From: Chitinophagaceae bacterium
Lineage (GTDB): Bacteria > Bacteroidota > Bacteroidia > Chitinophagales > Chitinophagaceae
Length of the DNA: 64,000 nt
Assembly: GCA_004173235.1 (NCBI GenBank)
Contig: SEAC01000023.1
Coordinates: forward strand, 61,905-125,904
Reading direction: 5' to 3'
Each line of letters starts with the position of its first letter. Positions within the stretch are counted from its first letter, which is position 1. The notes below the pieces were generated by a model. That model saw only the letters and a list, made by a program, of their open reading frames with translations. It searched no databases and was not told the origin of the DNA. A program made the translations under genes and the position numbers. Shown piece after piece: positions 8,694 to 17,303 of the stretch.

Positions 8694-8948
8694 CCAGCGA
8701 ATTTCGGGCAATCCACCTTTCGAAAACGGGGTGCGCGGTGAGCCTGGCGCGATTTTATGGATAAGTTGTGCACGGAAATGCCCGCCGCTTTCTATATTTG
8801 ACCTCTTCCGCGTCCGTTCCGGACGAAAAGCCCTCTTCCTCCTGCTCAACATCTGCATCCAGCATTTAGCATCTCCTTCAAGCATCTGCATCAAGTTTTT
8901 AGCCTCGCAGTGTACGCCTTTATTCGTTTCACGTTTAAAACAACTACA

Positions 8949-9197
8949 ATGCTGCTATCTGACTTCGTACAATTGCCACCGCAAGAAAAAATGGTCATAC
9001 TGCTGCACGACGGCGTGGTAGTGGGCCAGCGCGAGGATCCCTACGGATCGTACTATCTCTTTCAAACAGAGCGTTTTTACTCCGAAGTATTTTATCCCAA
9101 CGGATCCATCGATCCGGAGGCCTTCAACCTGTTTTCCGGAACCGGTCCGCTCGAGCCCTACCTCGAGTGCATTTCGCTGGAGAGCATTCATAGCTAA
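8949..9197 (+). CDS. Hypothetical small protein
   Basis: ORF MLLSDFVQLPPQEKMVILLHDGVVVGQREDPYGSYYLFQTERFYSEVFY with plausible composition. Confidence 0.6.
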   Translation: MLLSDFVQLPPQEKMVILLHDGVVVGQREDPYGSYYLFQTERFYSEVFYPNGSIDPEAFNLFSGTGPLEPYLECISLESIHS

Positions 9198-10198
9198 CGC
9201 GCGTTGCGTGCATCGTTGAAGAACACCTTTTTGAGGAAGGCATCGACGTGCCCGATCGTGGGCTCAAACCAGGGATGAAAAAGCGGGAACGCGTGTGGTG
9301 CATCCCGAAACTCCTGCACTTCGCTGAAGATGTTGTGCGTGCGCAATACCTGGAGGAAGTCGCTGCGGCCCGCGTGCATCCGCGCCACGCCGCTGTTGAT
9401 GAAGAGCGTGGGCGGTGTGCGTGCATCCACGTGCGCCAGCGGAGATGCGTCCTTCCACAACGGAAGGTTTTCTTGTTTTCCGTAACCAAACCAAAGCGTG
9501 GCTGCCGATTTGCGCTTGCTGTCATCGCCTTCACCCGACTCGGGGTGCACGAACGAAAGCGTGCCGTCGATGTCGATGAGCGCATGAACGGTTGAAGATG
9601 ACTGCTGTGAACAGCCCGCCCCTTCGTACGAGCGGTGCTGCTGCGTGGTGGCGAGGAAGGCAGCGAGCTCGCCACCAGATGAAAATCCGAGCACCGCGAT
9701 CTTCGAAGTATCCACACCGTAACTGCCGGCGTGCTCATGCACCCAGCGGAGCGCGGCTTTCCCGTCGTGCACGGCCGCGGGATACAATGCTTCGGTAGAC
9801 AGGCGGTATTCGGGTGTGAAGCACACATAGCCACGCGCCGCAAGCCGGCGGGCCATCTCGTGTTGCTGGGTGCGATCGCCGGAGCGCCAGCCGCCACCGT
9901 GCAACAAAACGATCGCTGCTCCGTTTCGCTGTCGCTTCTTTTTGGGAAAGAATGCGTCGAGCTGCAACGCGCGGTTACCGATGGTGCAAAATGAAATGTC
10001 GAAGCGCTCGCGCACGCCTCTCAAGCGCGCACGTGCAACCGTATCGAGCTGCGGGTATTTCGGCTTTAGCTTTCGATACTCACTCGCCGTGTTGAACGAA
10101 GTGTCGCGCACGCCTGTGATGCCGGCCGTGTTCTGCGCATACGTTAAGGCGGCAAAAAAAAGCATCGGTAGCAAGAGGAGCAAACGCGGAAAATGCAT
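9194..10198 (-). CDS. Secreted alpha/beta hydrolase (esterase/lipase-like)
   Basis: Signal peptide; VLLHGGGWRSGDRTQQ, GFSSGGELAAF nucleophile elbow. Confidence 0.85.
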   Translation of the reverse strand: MHFPRLLLLLPMLFFAALTYAQNTAGITGVRDTSFNTASEYRKLKPKYPQLDTVARARLRGVRERFDISFCTIGNRALQLDAFFPKKKRQRNGAAIVLLHGGGWRSGDRTQQHEMARRLAARGYVCFTPEYRLSTEALYPAAVHDGKAALRWVHEHAGSYGVDTSKIAVLGFSSGGELAAFLATTQQHRSYEGAGCSQQSSSTVHALIDIDGTLSFVHPESGEGDDSKRKSAATLWFGYGKQENLPLWKDASPLAHVDARTPPTLFINSGVARMHAGRSDFLQVLRTHNIFSEVQEFRDAPHAFPLFHPWFEPTIGHVDAFLKKVFFNDARNAR

Positions 10199-10248
10199 AG
10201 CACAAATATCAGTGCACGCCGTTATTCTACGCTGTACGCAAACATCTA

Positions 10249-10725
10249 CTAGTTGGTACAGTCCACCTTGCGCAACGCACGGCTTTCATCATATTGAAGA
10301 GCGGCGCCGCTTTCGAAGCGTGCCGTATCGCCCGATTGCTGCACGGGGCCATAACCCGGAATGAGCAGGTCGCCTTTGCGCTGGAACACTTCCTCGCGCA
10401 CGCTCTCCATGCCTTCCGACTGAAAGCGATACCAGCCGCGAAGCTCAGTTGCGGTTTCGGTTGCCACGGTAAACGTGCCCCGGTTGCGGTCTTTTTCCTT
10501 CAGCTGGTAGTGCAGCGCACCGGAAAGCCCCGAAGCCCCTCGCTCGAGATGGAGTGTCACTGTATCGCCATTGGCAGCATAATCGTAGCATAGGGGTGTA
10601 GCAGCCATAGCGGATGTTGTATCCGCGGACCGTGTGGTAGTGCTCGTAGTTTCCGAAGGCGTGTCGTTGCCATTGCATGCGGCCAGCGCTACCAGCGCGG
10701 TAAGAGGCAGGAAGATCTTTTTCAT
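10249..10725 (-). CDS. Hypothetical lipoprotein
   Basis: Lipobox-like MKKIFLPLTALVALAACNGN. Confidence 0.65.
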   Translation of the reverse strand: MKKIFLPLTALVALAACNGNDTPSETTSTTTRSADTTSAMAATPLCYDYAANGDTVTLHLERGASGLSGALHYQLKEKDRNRGTFTVATETATELRGWYRFQSEGMESVREEVFQRKGDLLIPGYGPVQQSGDTARFESGAALQYDESRALRKVDCTN

Positions 10726-10770
10726 ACAAATAAGTTGATGCAGGTTCTTCAAATTCAGCGCCACGATTTG

Positions 10771-11976
10771 TTACCGTAGCATTCGGTAACGCAGCAGCGC
10801 TTCAACGAAATAGTAGTCGGCATAGGTAAGCGCCACGTCTACTTCGGAGCCGGCGGGCAGGTGTCCCACGCTATGGCGCAGCAAAAAACCTCCGTTTGTT
10901 CCCGCGCTGGCAAGATAGTCCGGCGTCATCAGCCGTTGCAAAATCTTGCGCGCCACCACGCGGTAGGCGGAGCGCTCGGCTCCTTCCGAGTATCCCTGCA
11001 TTTCAACAAGGGCCGATGCAATGATGGCGGCAGCCGATGCGTCGCGCAAAACATTTTCGCCGGGCGCATCGAAGTCCCAGTAGGGTATTCCGTCGGCCGG
11101 CATGCGCGGATGGTTGAGCAGGAACCAGGCAACCTTGCGCGCCTGTTGCAGGTAGCGTACGTTGCGCGTGTGCCGGTAGAGGGCCGTATATCCGTATAAC
11201 GCCCAGGCCTGGCCGCGGGCCCAGGCCGACGAGTCGCTGAAACCCTGGGCCGTTCTTTTTTGAAGCACGTTGCCGGTAAGCGTGTCGTAGTTCAACACGT
11301 GCCAGCTGCTGCCGTTGCTGCGAAAGTGGTGCTGCATCGTTGTTTCAGCGTGCCTGATCGCTTTGTCGGCCAGCGAGCGGTCGCCACTCACCTTTGAAGC
11401 CCACAGCAGGAGCTCGAGGTTCATCATGTTGTCGATGATCACCAGGTACTCGCCCGGTTTCCCATCCCACGAGCGGATGGCGCCCACGCGCTCGTTGTAG
11501 CGGCTCGCGAGCGACTGCGCGCCTTGCAGGAGGAGCGCCTTCCACTCGGGGCGATCTTCAAAACGAAGCGCGGTGCCGAACGAATTGTACAACATGAACC
11601 CGAGATCGTGCGTACCGCGGTTGTATTGCTCCGGCGCCAGCAGCGGCAGCATGCGCATCGCTTCGCGGTACAGTGCCGAATCTTTGGTGCTGCCGAATAG
11701 CTGGAGCAGGGTGCCCGGGTAAAATCCGCTGCACCACCACCCAGCGCTGCTCGTTTGCAGGATGGCAGTTCGGGGATCCCAGTTGCGCGGAAAGGCGTCC
11801 GCCGGTAGCGAAGCGGCAAGCATCTTATACTGTGCTGCGCTTTGCAGCAGCACCGTATCGATCTGCCGGAAGAAGAGATCGTCGTGGAAGGCAAGCTGCT
11901 TTGGGGCGGCGCAGGATGTTGCGATGAGGGAGATGAGGAAAGCAAGCTTGCAGAAGCGTACGAGCGATCGGCGCAT
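10771..11976 (-). CDS. Glycoside hydrolase family 88 (unsaturated glucuronyl hydrolase-like)
   Basis: WWCSGFYPGTLLQLFG, HDLGFMLYNSFG, ARGQAWALYGYTALYRHT motifs. Confidence 0.85.
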   Translation of the reverse strand: MRRSLVRFCKLAFLISLIATSCAAPKQLAFHDDLFFRQIDTVLLQSAAQYKMLAASLPADAFPRNWDPRTAILQTSSAGWWCSGFYPGTLLQLFGSTKDSALYREAMRMLPLLAPEQYNRGTHDLGFMLYNSFGTALRFEDRPEWKALLLQGAQSLASRYNERVGAIRSWDGKPGEYLVIIDNMMNLELLLWASKVSGDRSLADKAIRHAETTMQHHFRSNGSSWHVLNYDTLTGNVLQKRTAQGFSDSSAWARGQAWALYGYTALYRHTRNVRYLQQARKVAWFLLNHPRMPADGIPYWDFDAPGENVLRDASAAAIIASALVEMQGYSEGAERSAYRVVARKILQRLMTPDYLASAGTNGGFLLRHSVGHLPAGSEVDVALTYADYYFVEALLRYRMLR

Positions 11977-12043
11977 GAGCGGAGGTTTCGTTGCAACAAA
12001 TTACGAAGCGTCCTGTTTTTTTGCGCGATGCTACCTTTAGCGC

Positions 12044-12265
12044 ATGGCATCCAACGACCCATTGCACGGCAAGACCCTCGAAGCTATCCTCACCGAGCTG
12101 CAGGCCCGTTTTGGCTGGGACGGGCTGGCGGCGCGGATCTCCGTCAATTGTTTCCGCAGCGATCCGAGCATCAAATCGAGCCTCACCTTTCTGCGAAAGA
12201 CGCCCTGGGCACGCAAAAAAGTGGAGGAGCTTTATGTGCGCTCGCTGGCCGGGCGCCCGGAGTGA
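12044..12265 (+). CDS. VF530 (DUF2132) family DNA-binding protein
   Basis: [60 protein letters not shown]. Confidence 0.85.
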   Translation: MASNDPLHGKTLEAILTELQARFGWDGLAARISVNCFRSDPSIKSSLTFLRKTPWARKKVEELYVRSLAGRPE

Positions 12266-12310
12266 GGACGAAAAACCCGGAATTTTCTTGGGCAAAAGAG
12301 GTGCAACCCT

Positions 12311-12318
12311 TATTTTTG
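12311..12318 (+). promoter_or_regulatory. Candidate tRNA promoter: TTG-N20-TATTTTTG
   Basis: TTG ends at 12290, TATTTTTG at 12311-12318; both Bacteroidota promoter boxes at near-consensus spacing. Confidence 0.5.
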
Positions 12319-12391
12319 CAGCCCTTTCCGCCGCAGCTTCTGGCTGTGCGGGATACACTGGCCGCCTTTGTTTAGGCGTTGGCGGCCGGAG

Positions 12392-12465
12392 GCCGAGGTA
12401 GCTCAGCTGGTTAGAGCATCGGATTCATAACCCGAAGGTCGGCAGTTCAAGTCTGCTCCTCGGTA
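12392..12465 (+). tRNA. tRNA-Met (CAT anticodon)
   Basis: Cloverleaf GCCGAGG TA GCTC AGCTGGTTA GAGC A TCGGA TTCATAA CCCGA AGGTC GGCAG TTCAAGT CTGCT CCTCGGT A. Confidence 0.92.
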
Positions 12466-12468
12466 CAA

Positions 12469-12493
12469 AGCCCTTCAGAAATGAAGGGCTTTT
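12469..12493 (+). terminator. tRNA terminator
   Basis: agcccttca-gaaa-tgaagggcttttt-like hairpin directly after the tRNA. Confidence 0.7.
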
Positions 12494-12503
12494 ACATTTA
12501 CCC

Positions 12504-12520
12504 AGAGCATCGGATTCATA
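12504..12520 (+). repeat. 17-nt exact duplicate of tRNA-Met D-arm/anticodon segment
   Basis: agagcatcggattcata at 12413-12429 and 12504-12520. Confidence 0.9.
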
Positions 12521-12631
12521 CGCTCGCCCCAGGCTAGCCAGTAGTTGCAATTGAAAATTCTGTTCAAAGTTAAAAATCGTTGGATGCAAACAAATCCAGC
12601 AACATGCCCATAGCCTCTCCGACCCCGCCTT

Positions 12632-13120
12632 TTAAGCCGCAGCCATTTTCAAGAAATAGTTGATGCAGTGTATCGTGGTCAACAGGAACAACTCCTTGTT
12701 GTCGAGGTTGTCAAAAGCTTGCGTCGTCTCAATATTATAATCGAAACTTAGTTTGGTCCATTTGAAACTCGTTTCGGCAACCAGTAATTCCTGGTTGTTT
12801 GTGTCGAGCAAGACAAACTTGTTGCTTAACAGCCCTTTGTATTTCAGAAGATAGTTGTCCTCTATGCCATTGAATAGTGATTTGATCACTATTCCCTTCC
12901 ATCCCATTTTGAACTCGAGCAACGTACGCGTACCGTCCTTAAGTTCCACCTTCGCATCCCAGAATCCTTTTGGCTCCAGCATGTACTTCCGCCCATCGCT
13001 CATTCGTATTTCGGCATGGAACGAATACCAGTGCTGGTACCCAAGTTCACCCAACTTTCCGTTGATGTCAAACAAATTGAAAATTTGCGAATTGGTTGCT
13101 TTGGCTGTGTACTGTCCCAT
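12632..13120 (-). CDS. Hypothetical protein, comparatively AT-rich
   Basis: 162-aa ORF MGQYTAKATNSQIFNLFDINGKLGELGYQHWYSFHAEIRM..., AAT/TTG-type codons more frequent than in neighbours. Confidence 0.65.
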   Translation of the reverse strand: MGQYTAKATNSQIFNLFDINGKLGELGYQHWYSFHAEIRMSDGRKYMLEPKGFWDAKVELKDGTRTLLEFKMGWKGIVIKSLFNGIEDNYLLKYKGLLSNKFVLLDTNNQELLVAETSFKWTKLSFDYNIETTQAFDNLDNKELFLLTTIHCINYFLKMAAA

Positions 13121-13377
13121 GAAAATCTACTTTTTTTAAGATCGCTTCCTGGCCGCCCGGACTGTAGCGAAGGATCGCGTAGTGTGCGCTGCGTCCTGTT
13201 ATGAATGTACAACGTTACGCTGAACACGCAATCGCCCGGGACGATTCACTACGATCCCGCACTGGGAAATCGAACGCACCGGATAACTTTTCTATCCGGG
13301 AAATGGTTCGGGGGAATGCGCTGCTGGTACAACGGCACGTAGCAATTCATCTCCACATTTTGTACATTACTGCTGTG

Positions 13378-16300
13378 ATGCGTCTCGCATGGTGCTTACT
13401 TATGGTGTTCGCTGCGCTTGCCGGGCGTGCACAACCTACCGCGTCTGCGGCAGATCTCCGTTTCCAAAACTTCGACCGACGCAATGGCCTCGAAAGCCTG
13501 GGCTTCTTCAACGTCGTGCGCGACTCCAGCGGGTTCATCTGGCTGAGCGGCAACGGCATCACCCGCTTCGACGGCCGCGAAACGCGTCACTATGCAAAAG
13601 GTGCAGGCCAGCATCCCCTACTGCAAGGCTACACCGACAACCTCGTGGTAGACCGCAACGGCGTGTTGTGGATCGGCGGTGCGGGTGGCCTCTGCTACTA
13701 CGACCCTTCCATAGATGGATTCCGTTACATCGAACCGCCACCGGCCGGCCGCATCCAGTTCGCCTATGCCTTTGCATTCGATGGAAAAGAAACGATCTGG
13801 TTCAGCAGCAACCTCGGTCTCTGCAACATCAACACGCGCACCCATGCCGTGTTGGTATCAAAAATGTCGGGCTACACCAACCCGATGGCGGCGCTCATCG
13901 ATCACCTCGGTCGCATCTGGGTGGGTACCGCCTACGATGGCATCCGGGTTTACAACCCGCGCAATGGCGCAATGCGCACCCTCCGCGTTCCGGAACCTGA
14001 CGGGCGCCCCGCGGCCGTTCCGGCCATGACCATCGATGCGCGACACCAGGTCTGGATCGCGAAATCTAAAGGGATGGTGCGGGCAGATGCCGACGCAGTA
14101 AAAGATGCAGAGGACAGCTCTTTCGTTTTTTCAGAATTGCCCGCACTGCGGATGGTGGAAGTAGCCGGCTTCGCCACCCTGCCGTCGTATAGCGGCACCG
14201 AAGTGCGCTGGATAGCCACAGCCAAAGGGCTCCTCCGCTTCGATACACAATCCGGAACATTGCAAGGCGCCTACACACCGATGGCCGAAAATCCGTTTTC
14301 CATTGCATCGGCTGGCGTCAATGGCGTGTACGCCGATGGGGACGGACAGCTATGGGCGACCACGATCAAGGGCCTCAGCCTCATGAACCCTGCCAGCCAG
14401 AATTTCAAAAGCCGGATCATTACCAGCCTTACTCAAAAACCCGATCCGTACATTCTCGACATCGGGCAGGATAGGAACGACACGGACATCGTATGGATCG
14501 GAACGCGCGGCGCAGGCTTACTCCAATACAACTGGAAGCGCAAAAAGATGCTGCGCAGCTTCGAACAGTTCGACGCCATCAACGAAGGAGGATATGGTGT
14601 CAATACCGTTGTCGACGACGGAAAAGGGCGCGTTTGGTTCGGCTTTCGCAACCGCATTTATTGCCTGGATAAAAAGAGCGGCACCATCCGGCAGTTTCCA
14701 TTGCTTCCCACGGAAAAGAACTTCAGTTACCGCAACGTGATCCGGAAGATCATTTGCGTCAGGGATGTCCTCGCGATCGCCTCTTCTACCGGGTTGGTCA
14801 CCTACGATCCGCAGAGCGGTCAATATGCGGTGGTGTATTCCGGCGGCACAAGCAGCGACATCAATCGCTATAACCTGATGAGCGTCGTTGCCGAGTCGGA
14901 CAGCATACTCTGGTGCGGGAGCAAGTGCGGGCTGACGAGGATCAACCTCTCGTCGGGCGCGTGGACGGCCTTCACCGGGCCCAAGGCTCCCACAGGGCTT
15001 CCCTTTTTCAACGGTGTGAATTACCTGGCGAGCGACGGGGAACGCCTGCTGCTCGCCACCGTCACCGATATGCTGGAATTCAACAAGCGCACACTTCGTG
15101 CGAGGCCATTACCTCTGCCTCCCGGCACGCCAAATAGCGATGTGCGCTGCGTGCTGCTCGATTCGTTAAACAACTATTGGTTCAATTCCGCTGAAGGCAT
15201 CGTATATGTAAATCGGGCGAAAAGAAATTTCCGCGTCTTTACCAGCTCTGAAGGACTGGAAAACGATGTTTCGGATGTGCCGCTTCAATGGATCGGCCAC
15301 CAGATCGTGTTCAAGGGACGGAGCAGCATTACGCACATCGACCCCTACTCGGTGGAGAACAACCGGCACGTTCCGCAGCCCGTTATCACCGCATTCCGCA
15401 TCCTCGAAAACCCGCGTCCATTCGATCCCGCAAGCGTTGGCATAAAGGAGATGGAGTTGGATCACCGCGAGAACTTTCTATCGTTCGACTTCACCGCCTT
15501 TGAATTCAACTTCCCCGATAAAGTGCGCTTCGCCTACCGCATGTCGGGCTTCAACGAGGAGTGGATCAGCAGCGGCACCAAGCGAAGCGCGACGTTTACC
15601 AACCTTCCGCCGGGCCACTACGTATTCGAGATGAAGGCTGCGAACAGCGAGGGACTGTGGAGCAAACCGGTACGTTTTCAAATCTATATCCAGCCTGCGT
15701 TTTGGCAAACGCTTGCGTTCCGGGGATTGCTGGTGCTGCTGGTGCTCGGGCTTCTTTACGCCCTTTACAGGTACCGCATCAACCAGCTGCTGAAGCTGCA
15801 GCGGGTGCGCAACCGCATCTCGGCCGACCTCCACGACGACATCGGCTCGGCCATCAGCGCGGTACGCATTTCCAATGCCATGGCTATGCGCCGAAGCCAG
15901 GAAAGCGGACAGGTAGCACCGCTCCTCGCGGCCATGGGTGAAGACCTTAAGAAGATGGGCGAAAGCCTCGACGATATCGTTTGGAATATCAACACGCCGG
16001 CCAGCGACTGGAAAGACCTGCTCGCGCGGATGCGTCGCTATGCAGGACAGATACTCGAAAACAGCGCCATCCCCTATGCACTCCATTTCGACGAGCCGCA
16101 ACAGCTGCCCTCCCTCTCCCTCGAATGCCGACGCGATCTCTTTCTCATTTTCAAGGAAACGGTCAACAACGCTGCCCGTCATTCGGGTGCAACGATGGTG
16201 ACGATTCAAACGCATTTCAACGCAGGTCATATTGTGCTCGAAGTGACGGACAACGGTGCGGGCTTCGACCCGCTGGCGCCCAGCTCGCGCAACGGGCTGA

Positions 16301-16410
16301 AGAATATGCGGCAACGGGCAGCACATTGCAAGGCAGACTTTCGCATCAAGTCGGCGCCGGGTCTCGGCACGCAGGTGCTGCTTACCATGAAAATCACTCA
16401 AAAGAGTTAG
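13378..16410 (+). CDS. Two-component regulator propeller sensor histidine kinase (propeller, Y_Y_Y, TM, HisKA_3, HATPase)
   Basis: Propeller repeats, YRMSGFNEEWISSGTKRSATFTNLPPGHYVFEMKAANSEG, DLHDDIGSAIS H-box, KETVNNAARHSGA N-box, DNGAGFDP. Confidence 0.92.
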   Translation: MRLAWCLLMVFAALAGRAQPTASAADLRFQNFDRRNGLESLGFFNVVRDSSGFIWLSGNGITRFDGRETRHYAKGAGQHPLLQGYTDNLVVDRNGVLWIGGAGGLCYYDPSIDGFRYIEPPPAGRIQFAYAFAFDGKETIWFSSNLGLCNINTRTHAVLVSKMSGYTNPMAALIDHLGRIWVGTAYDGIRVYNPRNGAMRTLRVPEPDGRPAAVPAMTIDARHQVWIAKSKGMVRADADAVKDAEDSSFVFSELPALRMVEVAGFATLPSYSGTEVRWIATAKGLLRFDTQSGTLQGAYTPMAENPFSIASAGVNGVYADGDGQLWATTIKGLSLMNPASQNFKSRIITSLTQKPDPYILDIGQDRNDTDIVWIGTRGAGLLQYNWKRKKMLRSFEQFDAINEGGYGVNTVVDDGKGRVWFGFRNRIYCLDKKSGTIRQFPLLPTEKNFSYRNVIRKIICVRDVLAIASSTGLVTYDPQSGQYAVVYSGGTSSDINRYNLMSVVAESDSILWCGSKCGLTRINLSSGAWTAFTGPKAPTGLPFFNGVNYLASDGERLLLATVTDMLEFNKRTLRARPLPLPPGTPNSDVRCVLLDSLNNYWFNSAEGIVYVNRAKRNFRVFTSSEGLENDVSDVPLQWIGHQIVFKGRSSITHIDPYSVENNRHVPQPVITAFRILENPRPFDPASVGIKEMELDHRENFLSFDFTAFEFNFPDKVRFAYRMSGFNEEWISSGTKRSATFTNLPPGHYVFEMKAANSEGLWSKPVRFQIYIQPAFWQTLAFRGLLVLLVLGLLYALYRYRINQLLKLQRVRNRISADLHDDIGSAISAVRISNAMAMRRSQESGQVAPLLAAMGEDLKKMGESLDDIVWNINTPASDWKDLLARMRRYAGQILENSAIPYALHFDEPQQLPSLSLECRRDLFLIFKETVNNAARHSGATMVTIQTHFNAGHIVLEVTDNGAGFDPLAPSSRNGLKNMRQRAAHCKADFRIKSAPGLGTQVLLTMKITQKS

Positions 16411-16453
16411 ACGAGCCCGGCAGTGGCGTATTAGCTTTATCTTTTGATAACCG

Positions 16454-17095
16454 ATGGCGATACGAATTTTGATCTTCGAGGATAACGAAAGGCTGCGCAA
16501 GCTCATTTCAGATCTGTTGTCGCTACACGACGGGTTTGATGTGTGCGCGGGCTTCGGCGACTGCAATGATGCGGCCGGGCAGGTAGCAACCTGGCTCCCC
16601 GATGTGGTCATCATGGACATCGATATGCCCGGAAGCAGCGGCGTTGACGGCGTACGCATGATCAAAGACTGCCGTCCCTCCACCCAGATCATCATGCATA
16701 CTGTTTTTGAAGACGACGACAAGTTGTTTCATTGCATCTGCAACGGAGCCAACGGCTATATTCTGAAAAAGAGCGATCCCGAAAAACTGATCGACGCGGT
16801 GGAGGAAGTGGTACAGGGCGGCTCGCCGATGTCGCCCACCATTGCCCGAAAAATGCTGCAGCTCTTTAAGAACGGGTTCCGCAAAACAGCACCGCTCACC
16901 TATGCCCTTTCGGCACGCGAAGTAGAACTGCTGCAGCTGCTGGTGAAAGGCTATTCGAACAAGATGATCGCAGCGGAGTGTTTCATTTCGCTCGACACCG
17001 TGAAGTCGCATCTCAAAAACATCTACGCAAAGCTGCATGTCAACTGCGGTAAGGAAGCCGTTGCAAAGGCGCTCCGCGAGAAGATAACGGACTAG
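16454..17095 (+). CDS. NarL/FixJ-type response regulator (REC + LuxR HTH)
   Basis: REC phosphosite VVIMDIDMPGSSGVDG; LSAREVELLQLLVKGYSNKMIAAECFISLDTVKSHLKNIYAKLHV. Confidence 0.92.
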   Translation: MAIRILIFEDNERLRKLISDLLSLHDGFDVCAGFGDCNDAAGQVATWLPDVVIMDIDMPGSSGVDGVRMIKDCRPSTQIIMHTVFEDDDKLFHCICNGANGYILKKSDPEKLIDAVEEVVQGGSPMSPTIARKMLQLFKNGFRKTAPLTYALSAREVELLQLLVKGYSNKMIAAECFISLDTVKSHLKNIYAKLHVNCGKEAVAKALREKITD

Positions 17096-17303
17096 GAGTC
17101 CGGTTCATTTCACTTTTTTCATACCCCGTTCACGATGCCACCTGGCTCTTCGTGAGTTGCTTCGTGTAGCAATGATGCTGCAGCGATCATGCGCCAAAAT
17201 CACCCCAAAGGGTTACGGGCTTCCTTCCCGGATCAATCAATTTTATACCGTCAACCAAAACGGCGCCTGGCAAACGCCTTTTCCTATCGATGATACTGCA
17301 ACC

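Noticed and set aside
8850-8900. agcatctgcatc-type short words upstream of 8949
   Set aside because: Imperfect, short, no inverted partner found; kept out of the repeat list
12500-13140. Genomic island with integrase
   Set aside because: No integrase, transposase or far-end att copy visible in the window; only the partial tRNA copy and an atypical gene support it
15478-16722. 414-aa minus-strand ORF
   Set aside because: Antisense across histidine kinase and response regulator; no motifs
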